From assembly GCF_017976235.1 (NCBI RefSeq), contig NZ_JACVHC010000001.1, positions 186,001 through 250,000 of the forward strand: 64,000 nucleotides of DNA. Reading direction: 5' to 3'. The position numbers and the translations under genes were made by a program. The DNA comes from Pseudomonas anatoliensis (GTDB lineage Bacteria; Pseudomonadota; Gammaproteobacteria; Pseudomonadales; Pseudomonadaceae). Of this stretch, positions 24,881 through 34,340 are shown one piece after another. The notes under the pieces were generated by a model. The model ran no database searches. It saw nothing but the letters and a program-made list of their open reading frames with translations, and was not told the DNA's origin. Positions within the stretch are counted from its first letter, which is position 1. Each line of letters begins with the position of its first letter.

Positions 24881-27241
24881 GTGGATTTACAGCAGGGCTT
24901 CGTCTTGACCCGGCATTGGCGCGATACCCCCGCCGGCACCGAAGTCGAGTTCTGGCTGGCGACCGACGCCGGGCCGCGCCGTGTGCGTTTGCCGCATCAG
25001 CCGTCGGTGGCGTTTATTCCTGCCGAGCAGCGTGAAGCGGCCGAACGCCTGCTGCACGACGAAAAAAACGTCGAACTGCGACCATTGGCCCTGCTGGATT
25101 TCGAACATCGTCCGGTGCTGGGCCTGTATTGCCAGCAACACGGCCAATTGATGCGCCTGGAAACCGCGCTCACCCGCGCCGGCGTCGACGTCTTCGAGGC
25201 AGATGTGCGCCCGCCCGAGCGCTACCTGATGGAGCGTTTCATCACCGCCCCGGTATTGTTCAGCGGTACAGTCGATGCCAACGGCGTAATGCTCAACGCG
25301 CAACTGAAACCCGACCCCAAGTATCGACCGAAGCTGCGGCTGGTCTCGCTGGACATCGAAACCACCGAGACCGGCGAGTTGTATTCCATCGCTCTGGAAG
25401 GCTGCGGCGAGCGTCAGGTCTATATGCTCGGCACGGCGAATGGCGATGACAGCATCGTCGACTTCGACCTTGAATATTGCGATTCACGCACGGTCATCCT
25501 GAAGAAGCTCAACGACTGGTTCGCGCTGCACGACCCTGATGCGATCATCGGCTGGAACGTTGTGCAATTCGATCTGCGCATCCTCCACGAACACGCGCGG
25601 CGCCTCGGTGTGCCGCTGAAAATCGGTCGTGGCGGTGAAGAGATGCAGTGGCGTGAGCACGGCAGCCGCAATCATTACTTCGCCTCGGCGGCGGGGCGGT
25701 TGATCATCGATGGCATCGAATCCCTGCGCTCGGCGACGTGGAGCTTTCCCTCGTTCAGCCTGGAAAACGTCGCCCAGACCCTGCTCGGTGAAGGCAAGGC
25801 CATCGACAATCCGTATCAGCGCATGGACGAGATCAACCGCATGTTCGCCGAGGACAAACCGGCGCTGGCCAAGTACAACCTGAAGGACTGCGAACTGGTC
25901 ACGCGGATCTTCGCCAAGACTGAACTGCTGACATTTTTGCTTGAGCGCGCCAGCGTCACCGGCCTGCCGGCGGATCGCAGCGGCGGCTCGGTGGCGGCGT
26001 TCACCCACCTGTATATGCCGCTGATGCACCGTCAGGGTTTCGTCGCGCCGAACCTCGGTACCAATCCGCCGCAGGCCAGCCCCGGCGGGTTTGTCATGGA
26101 CTCGCAACCGGGGCTCTATGAATCGGTGCTGGTCCTCGACTACAAGAGTCTTTATCCGTCGATCATCCGCACGTTCCTGATTGATCCGGTGGGGCTGATC
26201 GAAGGCTTGCAACACCCGGACGATGCGGACTCGGTGCCGGGTTTTCGTGGCGCATGGTTCTCGCGCACGCGGCATTGCCTGCCGTCGATTGTGTCGCGAG
26301 TCGCCGAGGGCCGCGAGACCGCCAAACGCGAGCACAACGCGCCGCTGTCGCAAGCCTTGAAAATCATCATGAATGCCTTCTACGGCGTGCTCGGCTCCAG
26401 CGGTTGCCGCTTCTTCGATACGCGGCTGGCGTCGTCGATCACCCTGCGCGGACACGAAATCATGCTGCGCACGCGCAAGCTGATCGAAGAACAGGGCCAT
26501 GCGGTGATCTACGGCGACACCGACTCGACCTTTGTCTGGCTGCGTCGCGCCCACGGTCAGGAGGAGGCGGCGGCGATCGGTAACGCGCTGGTCAAGCACG
26601 TCAATGACTGGTGGCGCGAGCATGTGCGCGAAGAATACGGGCTGGAAAGTGCCCTCGAATTGCAGTACGAAATTCACTACAAACGCTTCCTGATGCCGAC
26701 CATTCGCGGCGCAGAGGAGGGCAGCAAAAAACGCTATGCCGGTCTGGTAACTCGCGCTGACGGCACAGATGAGATGGTCTACAAAGGCCTGGAAACCGTG
26801 CGTACCGATTGGTCGCTGCTGGCCCGACAATTCCAGCAGGAATTGTATGAACGAATCTTCCAGCGCAAGCCGTATCAGGATTACGTGCGCGATTACGTGC
26901 GCAAAACCCTGGCCGGGGAATTCGATGATCGGCTGGTCTATCGCAAGCGCCTGCGCCGCACCCTCGACGATTACGAACGCAACGTGCCGCCCCATGTGCG
27001 CGCCGCGCGGCTGGCCGACGAATACAACACGCAGCACGGCCGTCCACGGCAATACCAGAATGGCGGCTGGATCAGCTATGTCATCACTTTGGCCGGCCCG
27101 GAACCGCTGGAAGTGCGTCGCTCCACCATTGATTACGACCACTACATCACCCGGCAGCTGCAACCGGTGGCGGACGCCATCCTGCCATTCGTCGACGATG
27201 ATTTCTCAACCCTGATCGGGGGGCAACTGGGCCTCTTTTGA
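24881..27241 (+). CDS. polB: DNA polymerase II (family B)
   Basis: A 786-residue replicative-type repair polymerase, close to the 783 residues of E. coli Pol II, used in translesion and replication restart. The 3'-5' exonuclease has Exo I at Asp158/Glu160 ([12 protein letters not shown]) and Exo II in GWNVVQFDL. The polymerase has motif A at Asp420 ([10 protein letters not shown]), motif [16 protein letters not shown] and motif C YGDTDS with Asp546 and Asp548. The GTG at 24881 is preferred because family proteins begin with [17 protein letters not shown] and GAGG lies eight bases before it; the GTG at 24878 is equally possible. The open frame to the left is noncoding. A LexA-like box lies upstream. 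The 3' end overlaps the convergent DUF1810 gene by 36 bases. Confidence 0.96.
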   Translation: MDLQQGFVLTRHWRDTPAGTEVEFWLATDAGPRRVRLPHQPSVAFIPAEQREAAERLLHDEKNVELRPLALLDFEHRPVLGLYCQQHGQLMRLETALTRAGVDVFEADVRPPERYLMERFITAPVLFSGTVDANGVMLNAQLKPDPKYRPKLRLVSLDIETTETGELYSIALEGCGERQVYMLGTANGDDSIVDFDLEYCDSRTVILKKLNDWFALHDPDAIIGWNVVQFDLRILHEHARRLGVPLKIGRGGEEMQWREHGSRNHYFASAAGRLIIDGIESLRSATWSFPSFSLENVAQTLLGEGKAIDNPYQRMDEINRMFAEDKPALAKYNLKDCELVTRIFAKTELLTFLLERASVTGLPADRSGGSVAAFTHLYMPLMHRQGFVAPNLGTNPPQASPGGFVMDSQPGLYESVLVLDYKSLYPSIIRTFLIDPVGLIEGLQHPDDADSVPGFRGAWFSRTRHCLPSIVSRVAEGRETAKREHNAPLSQALKIIMNAFYGVLGSSGCRFFDTRLASSITLRGHEIMLRTRKLIEEQGHAVIYGDTDSTFVWLRRAHGQEEAAAIGNALVKHVNDWWREHVREEYGLESALELQYEIHYKRFLMPTIRGAEEGSKKRYAGLVTRADGTDEMVYKGLETVRTDWSLLARQFQQELYERIFQRKPYQDYVRDYVRKTLAGEFDDRLVYRKRLRRTLDDYERNVPPHVRAARLADEYNTQHGRPRQYQNGGWISYVITLAGPEPLEVRRSTIDYDHYITRQLQPVADAILPFVDDDFSTLIGGQLGLF

Positions 27242-27676
27242 GTCCAGCAGTTGCAGCGTCCATTCGTCGAGGATGCCGTGGAAGTAGCGCTCGAGGGCCT
27301 GATTGAACAGGCTGTCGCCAGCGGCGAACTGGCTGAACAGCGTCATCGAGGAGTGAAATTTCAAGTCATCGGGATGACCAAAAATATCTGCAATCGAACG
27401 CTGATTGGTATTCAGCACAAGCTGCGTGCAGGTGCGCAGCCGCGCGCCGAGCAATGGGTGATCGAGGTAGGCCTGGGTTTCTGCGGCTGACCCGATGGCG
27501 AAGCGTCGGGACATTTCACTGCCGCCAAGACCTGCGAACTGTGGGAAGACAAACCACATCCAGTGGCTGCGTTTGCGACCTTCTTCGAGTTCGCGCTGGA
27601 CCCGGTCTAATACCGGGTCCTGAGCCTGGACGAATCGTTGCAGGTCAAACGGGTCGTTATGATCAGTGCTTCTCAT
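27206..27676 (-). CDS. DUF1810 family protein
   Basis: A 156-residue soluble protein. The family signature is clear: [15 protein letters not shown], then [19 protein letters not shown] and [15 protein letters not shown], and later [16 protein letters not shown] and [12 protein letters not shown]. The N-terminal helix, the conserved Trp-Met-Trp and the Lys/His residues define DUF1810 (calpastatin-like annotation in some databases). Its function is not known to me. The gene's last 36 bases overlap the end of polB on the opposite strand, a small convergent overlap. Confidence 0.88.
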   Translation of the reverse strand: MRSTDHNDPFDLQRFVQAQDPVLDRVQRELEEGRKRSHWMWFVFPQFAGLGGSEMSRRFAIGSAAETQAYLDHPLLGARLRTCTQLVLNTNQRSIADIFGHPDDLKFHSSMTLFSQFAAGDSLFNQALERYFHGILDEWTLQLLDSKEAQLPPDQG

Positions 27677-27700
27677 ACGGAACCTCGGCCAGTCGTCAGC

Positions 27701-28522
27701 TCAGACCATGGCCAGCCGCTGCTTGCGTTGTGGCGCTTGAAACGCCTGGTCCAGCGCCGCCAGATCCCCGGCCTCCAGTTGCAGCTGCGCGGCTTGTGCA
27801 TTGAGTTGCACGTGTTCCGGCCGCACAGCCTTGGGAATCGCAATGACACCATCCTGACGCAGAATCCACGCCAGCGAAACCTGTGCCGGGGTGACGCCGT
27901 GACGAGCGGCAATTTGTTTCAGTGCCGGGTTGGCCAGCATCGCGCCGCCCTGGCCAATCGGACAGTAGGCCATCAGCGGCATGCGTTGTTGCTGGCACCA
28001 CGGCAGCAGATCGAATTCGACGCCACGCTCTTCAAGGTTGTAGAGCACCTGATTGGTCGCGCAGGCGGGAGACGCCAGTTCTTCGACATCATCGACGTCG
28101 AAATTCGACACACCCCAGCGACCGATCTTGCCCTCTTCGCGCAGGCGTTCGAAAGCCTCGACGGTTTCATCCAGCGGATACTGGCCGCGCCAATGCAGCA
28201 GATAGAGGTCGATGTAATCGGTATCCAGCCGACGCAGACTGCGTTCGCAAGCTTGCGGGATGCCTTTGCGGCTGGCGTTGTGCGGGTAGACCTTGCTGAC
28301 CAGAAACACCTGATCACGCAGACCGGCGATGGCTTCGCCGACAACACTTTCGGCGCCGCCCTCGGCGTACATTTCGGCGCTGTCGATCAGGGTCATGCCC
28401 AGTTCGATGCCGCTGCGCAGTGCGGCGACTTCGCGCTTGTGGGCGGAACGGTCTTCCCCCATGCGCCAGGTGCCCTGGCCAATCACCGGAACCTGCACGC
28501 CAGCCAATTCAAGGGTACGCAT
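27701..28522 (-). CDS. Aldo/keto reductase
   Basis: A 273-residue NADPH-dependent oxidoreductase with the (beta/alpha)8 fold. The catalytic tetrad is visible: Asp and Tyr in LIDSAEMYAEGG, Lys in FLVSKVYPHNA and His in YLLHWRG. The C-terminal cofactor motif AIPKAVRPEHV corresponds to the IPKS/NADPH site. It is most like the YeaE-type group of bacterial AKRs that reduce small aldehydes such as methylglyoxal, though the substrate is not shown here. Start ATG 28522 is preceded by AGGAGG. It is the same strand as DUF1810, with 24 bases between, so the two may be cotranscribed. Confidence 0.93.
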   Translation of the reverse strand: MRTLELAGVQVPVIGQGTWRMGEDRSAHKREVAALRSGIELGMTLIDSAEMYAEGGAESVVGEAIAGLRDQVFLVSKVYPHNASRKGIPQACERSLRRLDTDYIDLYLLHWRGQYPLDETVEAFERLREEGKIGRWGVSNFDVDDVEELASPACATNQVLYNLEERGVEFDLLPWCQQQRMPLMAYCPIGQGGAMLANPALKQIAARHGVTPAQVSLAWILRQDGVIAIPKAVRPEHVQLNAQAAQLQLEAGDLAALDQAFQAPQRKQRLAMV

Positions 28523-28598
28523 TCAAACCTCCTATCTGAAAGGGTCGATACCTTAGTGGGCAGCAGGATAGCGCAGGGGTTCCATGAGCTTCAAAAAG

Positions 28599-28708
28599 CA
28601 AAAGATCGCAGCCTGCGGCAGCTCCTACAGGGGGGTAGATTCACCGCCGTTCAAACGGTGTACCCAAAAAACTGTAGGAGCTGCCGCAGGCTGCGATCTG
28701 TTGATCTT
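28599..28708. repeat. REP pair, class A (tail-in arms)
   Basis: Complement-strand copy at 28599-28634 and plus-strand copy at 28673-28708, with ~38 bases between. It lies between the aldo/keto reductase start and the epimerase stop. Confidence 0.85.
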
Positions 28709-28714
28709 CAGCTG

Positions 28715-29863
28715 TTACTTCGCAGAAAACTTCAACACCACGCTATGCGCATAAGCCTGCCCCGGATCCAGTCGTGTGCTGGGGAAGTTCGGCTGATTCG
28801 GTGAGTCAGGATAGTGCTGGGTCTCGAGGGTAAACGCGCCCCAGTGCGGGTAGACCTTGCCAGCCTTGCCCTTGACCGTGCCGTCGAGGAAGTTGCTGGT
28901 GTAGAACTGCACGCCCGGTTCGCTGGTGAACAGCTGTAGATGCCGGCCGGACTGCGGGTCGCTGACTTCGACGGCCAGTTTGCTCGCATCACCCTTGGCA
29001 TCCAGCGCCCAGTTGAAATCGAAACCACCCTGTTTCGGCTCGGCGAATTTCAACTGCGGATGATCAGCCTTGATGTGCGTGCCGATGGCGGTCGGTTTGC
29101 TGAAGTCCATCGGTGTGCCGGCCACTGGCGCCAGCTCTCCGGTCGGGATCAGTTTGCCGGTGACCGGGGTGTAATGGCTGGCATGCAAGGTCGCGACCTG
29201 CTTGAGGATGTCGCCATTACCGGCGCCGGCGAGGTTGAAGTAGCTGTGGTTGGTCAGGTTCAGCACCGTCGGCTTATCGGTGCTGGCCTTGTAGTCGATG
29301 CGCAATTCGTTGTCGTCGGTGAGGCGATAAGTCACCTCGGTGGTGAGGTTGCCGGGGAACCCCATTTCACCGTCCACCGACAGATAGGTCAGGGTCACGC
29401 CGACCGAATCCTTGTCTTTGGTTTCCTGGGCTTTCCAGACCTTTTTATCGAAGCCCTGAGTGCCGCCGTGCAAGGCGTTGGACTTGTCATTCTGCGGCAC
29501 TTGATAGCGTTTGCCGTCGAGTTCGAAAGCGCCTTCTGCCAGACGATTGCCGAAGCGGCCAATGGTCGCGCCGAAGTACGCGGTGCCTTTCTGATAGCCC
29601 TGCACATCGTCGAAGCCGAGCACGACGTCCTCGAACTTGCCGTGCTTGTCCGCCACTTGCAGCGATTGCAGGGTTGCGCCGTACGTGATGACCGTGGCTT
29701 GCATGCCATGGCTGTTGCGCAGGATGTATTGCTCGACGGGCGTGCCGTCGTTGGTTTTGCCGAAGGCCTTGTGTTCGGCGCTCAGGCCGGCGGCGTTGGC
29801 AGAGAGAGTGGCGATCATCAGGGACAGTCCGAGGCCGGAGAGCAGGTGACGGGATTGAAGCAT
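28715..29863 (-). CDS. galM: Aldose 1-epimerase (mutarotase), exported
   Basis: A 382-residue galactose-mutarotase family enzyme that interconverts alpha and beta anomers of free hexoses. A signal peptide is visible (hydrophobic LLSGLGLSLMIATLSANAAG), so it acts in the periplasm, as in the Acinetobacter type. Catalytic residues are in place: His in LTNHSYFNLAG (general acid) and Glu in FTLETQHYPDSPN (general base), plus LHGGTQGFDKKVW. The usual cytoplasmic enzyme is about 345 residues, and the excess is the leader. No sugar-transport genes are adjacent. Start ATG 29863 follows GGAAGG. Confidence 0.92.
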   Translation of the reverse strand: MLQSRHLLSGLGLSLMIATLSANAAGLSAEHKAFGKTNDGTPVEQYILRNSHGMQATVITYGATLQSLQVADKHGKFEDVVLGFDDVQGYQKGTAYFGATIGRFGNRLAEGAFELDGKRYQVPQNDKSNALHGGTQGFDKKVWKAQETKDKDSVGVTLTYLSVDGEMGFPGNLTTEVTYRLTDDNELRIDYKASTDKPTVLNLTNHSYFNLAGAGNGDILKQVATLHASHYTPVTGKLIPTGELAPVAGTPMDFSKPTAIGTHIKADHPQLKFAEPKQGGFDFNWALDAKGDASKLAVEVSDPQSGRHLQLFTSEPGVQFYTSNFLDGTVKGKAGKVYPHWGAFTLETQHYPDSPNQPNFPSTRLDPGQAYAHSVVLKFSAK

Positions 29864-29899
29864 GGTTGACCTTCCTTTTTGTTGTTGTTTTCAGTAACC

Positions 29900-29986
29900 C
29901 CCCCTGTAGGAGCTGCCGAAGGCTGCGATCTTTTGGCTTTGTTTTTTAAGGTCAAAAGATCGCAGCCTTCGGCAGCTCCTACAGAG
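29900..29986. repeat. REP pair, class A
   Basis: Inverted pair GTAGGAGCTGCCGAAGGCTG ... complement, immediately upstream of galM. Confidence 0.88.
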
Positions 29987-30199
29987 GTTGAGTAATAGTC
30001 ATGCTATTTAGTGTTCGAGTGAGAATTTATAGCGGATTAAACGTTTATTGCAAAAATAAAGTCGGACTAAATAGATTGATGGTTCGCGCCGAAGGTCGGG
30101 AAATACCGCCAGCACTGCACTTTTCCGCAATCGGCGGCTCTATCCATGGCCAGGATGCGGTGACTCCCGCCGCACAGGAATGTGCCTGTTCGAGAATTC
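29987..30199. other. Gene-free, AT-rich leader between galM and the lipoprotein gene
   Basis: The stretch 30001-30080 is clearly more AT-rich than its surroundings and probably holds the promoter of the downstream lipoprotein gene. A 71-codon open frame here (30001-30216) has no recognisable features and overlaps the lipoprotein start; I do not call it. Confidence 0.5.
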
Positions 30200-30949
30200 A
30201 TGCCGAGAGTGTTTAAGCTGATCACCCGATTTGTCCGTCGCCCGTGCCTGTTGTTGGTGTGTTTGTCGTCGCTATTGTTCAGCGGTTGCAGCCATCAGGA
30301 CGGTAACGGTTTCATCAACCAGATCCGGGAAGGGCAGCCGCAGGAATTTCTGCAGACCAGCGTCGACCGTATGGCCACTTTGGCGATGCGCGACAACCTC
30401 GGCAGTCTTTATCGGTTGATGGGCAAGCTGTACCTGCGCAACCCGGACGAGTTGCGCAAGTCGGGTTTCCTCAACATTCACGCCGCCGTCAAGCAGGTAC
30501 GACTGGCTATCGAGCAGCAACAACCATTGCCGGTGCTGGGTGGCAGAAAGGACCTTGCGGCGCTCAGCTATGCGATGAGCCCGGAGTTTCGTGGTGACCG
30601 CGTCGGTGCGTTCGTTTATGCCATCGGCAGCATGCTGGTGACGGCCCATGGCAATCGAACCGAGTTCTACATGACGGACGCGATCAACCCGACGTTCGTG
30701 CATAACGCGGCGCGCAACATCGAAAAAGCCACGTGGATTCTGTCGCAACGCCAGAACAAGGAAGGCCAGCCGCTGTTGTTTTCCAATGAAATCTCGGAGG
30801 AGGGCAGCAACCTCAGTTTTGCCGTGGAGTTCGGCAAAATCGTTGCGCGCCTGGATCTGCTGACGCAAATGCTTGATGAGCGCTACCGGCGGATCGGGCT
30901 GAATTACGCGCAGAGTCTGCTGTTCCTCAACTTCCTCCCGGTGCAATAA
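30200..30949 (+). CDS. Hypothetical lipoprotein
   Basis: A 249-residue protein with a lipoprotein signal: a basic N-terminus (MPRVFKLITRFVRRP), the hydrophobic CLLLVCLSSLLFSG and the lipobox LFSGC, so it should be lipidated and membrane anchored. The body is mostly helical (DRMATLAMRDNLGSLYRLMGKLYLRNP; HNAARNIEKATWILSQRQN). I do not recognise a family. The ATG at 30200 gives a normal signal; a GTG at 30182 preceded by AGGAA is an alternative. It is a single gene ending before a REP pair. Confidence 0.75.
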   Translation: MPRVFKLITRFVRRPCLLLVCLSSLLFSGCSHQDGNGFINQIREGQPQEFLQTSVDRMATLAMRDNLGSLYRLMGKLYLRNPDELRKSGFLNIHAAVKQVRLAIEQQQPLPVLGGRKDLAALSYAMSPEFRGDRVGAFVYAIGSMLVTAHGNRTEFYMTDAINPTFVHNAARNIEKATWILSQRQNKEGQPLLFSNEISEEGSNLSFAVEFGKIVARLDLLTQMLDERYRRIGLNYAQSLLFLNFLPVQ

Positions 30950-30979
30950 ATCTGTGGATACGCTGCTGGCGCAATAAAT

Positions 30980-31068
30980 GTAGGAGCTGCCGCAGGCTGC
31001 GATCTTTTGATTTTGGTTTTTTAGATCAAGATCAAAAGATCGCAGCCTTCGGCAGCTCCTACAGGGGG
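30980..31068. repeat. REP pair, class A
   Basis: Inverted pair between the lipoprotein gene and the MFS gene; the left arm has GCCGCAGGC and the right arm GCCTTCGGC. Confidence 0.88.
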
Positions 31069-31105
31069 ATGTCAGTTGTATCGGGTTGAATGGTGGTTGG
31101 ATAAC

Positions 31106-31115
31106 TTGTATACAA
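31106..31115. promoter_or_regulatory. Palindrome TTGTATACAA upstream of the MFS gene
   Basis: A perfect 10-bp palindrome about 40 bases before the MFS start, of the kind bound by GntR-family dimers. No regulator gene is adjacent, so the binding protein is unknown. It may overlap the promoter. Confidence 0.4.
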
Positions 31116-31154
31116 TCAGTCGATAATTTCGATCCAAATGGAGCTGCACTCGTC

Positions 31155-32369
31155 ATGACCGACCCCGCAAGCGCCGATTTCAGCCGTGTCGACCACGCCA
31201 CCCGCGCCGACAAACTGCCCTATGCCGCGTTGCTGGCCTTCGCCATGACCGGTTTCATCGCCATCCTCACTGAAACCCTGCCCGCCGGGTTGCTGCCGCA
31301 AATCAGTGCCGGGCTGAACGTCAGCGAAGTGCTCGCCGGGCAGCTGGTAACGCTGTATGCGCTGGGTTCGATTGTCGCGGCGATTCCGCTGACCGTGGCC
31401 ACCCGTGGCTGGCCACGGCGCCGGGTGCTGCTGATGACGGTTGGCGGGTTTCTGCTGTTCAACACCATCACCACGTTTTCCAGTCATTACGGCCTGACCT
31501 TGGCCTCGCGCTTTCTCGCCGGGATGGCGGCGGGGCTGTCGTGGGGGATCATGGCCGGTTACGCCCGCGGGATTGTGCCAGTGCATCAGCAGGGGCGAGC
31601 GCTGGCGATTGCCATGCTCGGCACGCCGGTGGCGCTGTCGTTGGGCACACCGGCGGGAACGTGGTTGGGCAATCTGATCGGTTGGCGCGCTTCGTTCGGA
31701 ATAATGTCGGCATTGGCGCTGGTGTTGGCGGCGTGGATTGTCGTGGCGGTGCCGGATCGTCCGGGGCAGGCCAGTGCCGAGCGTCTGCCATTGATGCAGT
31801 CCCTGCGCCTGCCGGGTGTGCGCCCGGTGTTGTTGGTGGTGCTGACGTGGATGCTCGGGCACAACATTCTCTACACCTATATTTCACCGTTTTTGATGCA
31901 GGCCGGACTCGCCGAGCGTGTCGATCTGGTGCTGCTGGTGTTTGGCGTGTGTTCGCTGGTGGGGATCTGGATCATCGGCATGCTGGTGGATCGCTGGCTG
32001 CGCTGGCTGACTCTGATCAGCCTCGCAGTGTTTGCCGTGACGGCGCTGGTGTTGGCCCTGGCGAATCCGTCGCCATGGCTGATCTACGGCTGCATGGCGG
32101 TGTGGGGTTTGTCCTTCGGTGGTTCGGCGACGTTGTTGCTGACGGCCGCGGCGGATTCTGCCGGTGATCATGTCGATGTGGTGCAGGCAATGCTGACTAC
32201 TTCCTGGAACGTGGCGATTGCCGGGGGCGGGCTGTTTGGTGGGTTGTTGCTGGATCGAGCGGGGGCGATGTCGTTTCCGTGGGCGCTGCTGATTCTGTCG
32301 CTGATTGCGCTGGCCACGGTGTGGATCAACAGCACACACAGCTTCAAACCCGGACGACGCCAACACTGA
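31155..32369 (+). CDS. MFS exporter, DHA1 (AraJ/sugar-efflux-like) family
   Basis: A 404-residue inner-membrane transporter with twelve predicted helices. Helix 1 is AALLAFAMTGFIAILTETLP with the DHA1-type 'TE-LPAGLLPQIS' motif, and the cytoplasmic loop between helices 2 and 3 reads TRGWPRRRVLL. A central loop near residue 200 (PDRPGQASAERLP) separates the two six-helix halves. This group exports sugars or drugs by proton antiport; the substrate is unknown. The ATG at 31155 is chosen because the protein then begins 20 residues before helix 1; the frame is open further up but runs into the REP and operator region. Confidence 0.9.
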   Translation: MTDPASADFSRVDHATRADKLPYAALLAFAMTGFIAILTETLPAGLLPQISAGLNVSEVLAGQLVTLYALGSIVAAIPLTVATRGWPRRRVLLMTVGGFLLFNTITTFSSHYGLTLASRFLAGMAAGLSWGIMAGYARGIVPVHQQGRALAIAMLGTPVALSLGTPAGTWLGNLIGWRASFGIMSALALVLAAWIVVAVPDRPGQASAERLPLMQSLRLPGVRPVLLVVLTWMLGHNILYTYISPFLMQAGLAERVDLVLLVFGVCSLVGIWIIGMLVDRWLRWLTLISLAVFAVTALVLALANPSPWLIYGCMAVWGLSFGGSATLLLTAAADSAGDHVDVVQAMLTTSWNVAIAGGGLFGGLLLDRAGAMSFPWALLILSLIALATVWINSTHSFKPGRRQH

Positions 32370-32376
32370 TCCCCTC

Positions 32377-32412
32377 TGTAGGAGCTGCCGAAGGCTGCGA
32401 TCTTTTGATCTT
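32377..32412. repeat. REP element, class A, single copy
   Basis: One plus-strand copy directly after the MFS stop codon, the left edge of a ~1.1-kb gene-free repeat block (32370-33512). Confidence 0.85.
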
Positions 32413-32448
32413 TCTTGTTGCGTTCGTCGTGAAGCACCTGAACGCCGG

Positions 32449-32478
32449 ATTGGGATTGGGATTGGGATTGGGATTGGG
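32449..32478. repeat. Hexanucleotide tandem repeat (ATTGGG)5
   Basis: Five exact copies of ATTGGG followed by GGG. It is noncoding in context and a candidate for length variation by slippage. Confidence 0.95.
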
Positions 32479-32516
32479 GGTATATCCGTTGCTGCGGGTG
32501 TTGCCGCTGGCGGTTT

Positions 32517-33240
32517 CGCCCTTACGGCGAGTCACCTTTTCCAAACGCCGAAAAGGTAACCCAAAAGGCTTTGCCCCGGCGTACGGCACTTCGCCTAGGC
32601 TCAGTGTTCCCTCGCTACGGTGTCCATCCGGGGGCATCGCCTACGGTTTGCTTCGCTGCACCTCCTCTCGATGAATGCGGCTTCGCCGCACGGCGCTGCG
32701 CGCCTAACCCCCGGATGAACACCTTCGCTCGGCCTGCCGAAGGGGCAACAAATCAAAAGCCAGATCAAGAGCAAAAGCCAGATCAAGAGCCCATCACCCT
32801 AGCCCTCTCCCAGAGGGAGAGGGGACTGACCGCGTTGTTTGGGCGAGTTGCGCCGACGTGAGATACCGAGTCGAACTCAAGTTCTGAAAAGCCCACAAGC
32901 CGGCTCCCTCTCCCTCGGGAGAGGGCTGGGCGGGCGGCGTTCCGATGAGGGGCGAACCCAACCCAAAACCAAAGCCGACCGCATCGCTCTTCCACCACTC
33001 AACACAATGAGCGTTAGCTCGAGTGCAGCTCTTGATCTCAGAGCCCGTCGGAAGGCTGAGTGGAGGGATTCATCCGGGGAGGACATCGAAAGGAGGTGCA
33101 GCGAAGCAAACCGGAATCGATGCCCCGGATGGATTCCGGAGCGAAGGAACCCCGAGCTTTAGCGAGCGGGCCGGACGTCAGGGCAAAGCCTTTTGGGTTA
33201 CCTTTTCGGCGCTTGGAAAAGGTGACCCGCCGTAAGGGCG
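32517..33240. repeat. Large imperfect inverted repeat enclosing nested repeats
   Basis: The left end (32517-32577, CGCCCTTACGGCGAGTCACC onward) matches the complement of the right end (33181-33240, ending GGTGACCCGCCGTAAGGGCG) over about 60 bases. The similarity continues inward for roughly 150 more bases with lower identity, including GAGGTGCAGCGAAGCAAACC in both. The arms are therefore two copies of one ~210-bp element facing each other. Between them lie two class E palindromes (32797-32827 and 32903-32930). Open frames here share the tract AKPFGLPFRRLEKVTRRKG and come from the repeat, so I call no gene. Confidence 0.8.
32797..32930. repeat. Two class E palindromes
   Basis: CCCTCTCCCAGAGGGAGAGGG at 32803-32823 and CCCTCTCCCTCGGGAGAGGG at 32908-32927; a third, longer copy is at 56718-56763. 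Confidence 0.75.
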
Positions 33241-33368
33241 GAACCCTACTCAGCCATCACCCAAAAAACGGATATTCACACAGAACCCCCCAACGACCTG
33301 GTCGGCCCACAGGCCGCCAAGACACAAAAAAAGCGCAACCAAAATCCCCCAAAACCAGAAAACGTGAC

Positions 33369-33412
33369 CTTCAAAGGATCGCAGCCCTCGGCAGCCCCTA
33401 CAGGGGGAAGTG
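33369..33412. repeat. REP element, class A, decayed single copy
   Basis: AAAGGATCGCAGCCCTCGGC followed by AGCCCCTACAGGGGG, a complement-strand class A copy with several substitutions, marking the right edge of the repeat block. Confidence 0.7.
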
Positions 33413-33512
33413 GTGATTGGGCATAACGATAGACCGCATCGATATATGTGGTTATAAGAAAAATCGCTATGCTGCGGGCCAGATTTTTCCTGTCGTTTTT
33501 CTGGACGTCTTA

Positions 33513-34298
33513 ATGGAATTGGCAAATTTCGGCCTGGTGATTGCCGGGCTGGTGGTGGGTTTTATTGTCGGTATGACCGGTGTCGGCGGTGGTTCGTTGA
33601 TGACGCCGATCCTGCTGTGGTTCGGCATTAACCCTGCAACGGCGGTCGGCACCGACCTGCTGTACGCGGCCATTACCAAATCCAGTGGCGTCATCGTTCA
33701 CAAGAAGAACAAGAACATCGACTGGGCCATCACCGGTTGGCTGACCCTCGGCAGCGTGCCGGCGGTGGTCATGACCTTGTGGTTTCTCAGCACGCTGCAC
33801 ACCGCGCCAGACGCGATGAACGCCATCATCAAACAAGCCTTGGGCTTTGTGTTGTTTGCCACGGCGTTGGCGATCTTCTTCAAGAAACGCTTGCTGGAAT
33901 TCGCCCACAAACGCGCTGGCGGCAACTACAACCCGAGCGGTTCGCGGCTGAACGTGATGACGGTGATCACCGGCCTGATCCTTGGCACCATGGTCGCCCT
34001 GACCTCGATCGGCGCCGGCGCCCTCGGCACCGTGGCGCTGTTCATCCTCTATCCGCTGCTGCCGACCCGTCGCCTGGTCGGCACCGAAATCGCCCACGCC
34101 GTACCGCTGACCCTCGTCGCCGGCCTCGGCCATGCGAGCATGGGCAACATGGACTGGAGCGTGCTGGGCTTTTTGCTGATCGGTTCGTTGCCAGGCATCT
34201 GGCTCGGCAGCCACCTGACCGGCCGCATCTCCGACGAAGTGCTGCGACCATGCCTGGCGACGATGCTGGTGTTGATCGGCTATAAACTGGCTTTTTAG
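33513..34298 (+). CDS. TauE/SafE family permease (sulfite/sulfonate-type exporter)
   Basis: A 261-residue inner-membrane protein with about eight helices in two repeats. The TauE/SafE signature appears at the N-terminus (GLVVGFIVGMTGVGGGSLMTPIL) and again in the second half (LVALTSIGAGALGTVALFILYPLLP). The family moves sulfite, sulfonates or other organic anions. The sequence upstream (33421-33475) is AT-rich with GATATATGTGGTTATAAG-like content that recalls CysB-controlled sulfur-starvation promoters, so a role in sulfur metabolism is a reasonable inference. The ATG at 33513 places the first helix at the N-terminus; an upstream ATG at 33417 is less likely. Confidence 0.88.
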   Translation: MELANFGLVIAGLVVGFIVGMTGVGGGSLMTPILLWFGINPATAVGTDLLYAAITKSSGVIVHKKNKNIDWAITGWLTLGSVPAVVMTLWFLSTLHTAPDAMNAIIKQALGFVLFATALAIFFKKRLLEFAHKRAGGNYNPSGSRLNVMTVITGLILGTMVALTSIGAGALGTVALFILYPLLPTRRLVGTEIAHAVPLTLVAGLGHASMGNMDWSVLGFLLIGSLPGIWLGSHLTGRISDEVLRPCLATMLVLIGYKLAF

Positions 34299-34340
34299 TA
34301 CAAACCCAATTTCCTGGCTGTAACTTTGGTGATGGAATTT

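Noticed and set aside
30001..30216. 71-codon frame upstream of the lipoprotein gene
   Set aside because: AT-rich leader sequence, no recognisable protein features and overlap with the lipoprotein start.
32344..33416. Several 60-120-codon frames in the repeat block
   Set aside because: They derive from the repeated element; the same peptide tract appears in both inverted copies, and no frame has independent support as a gene.
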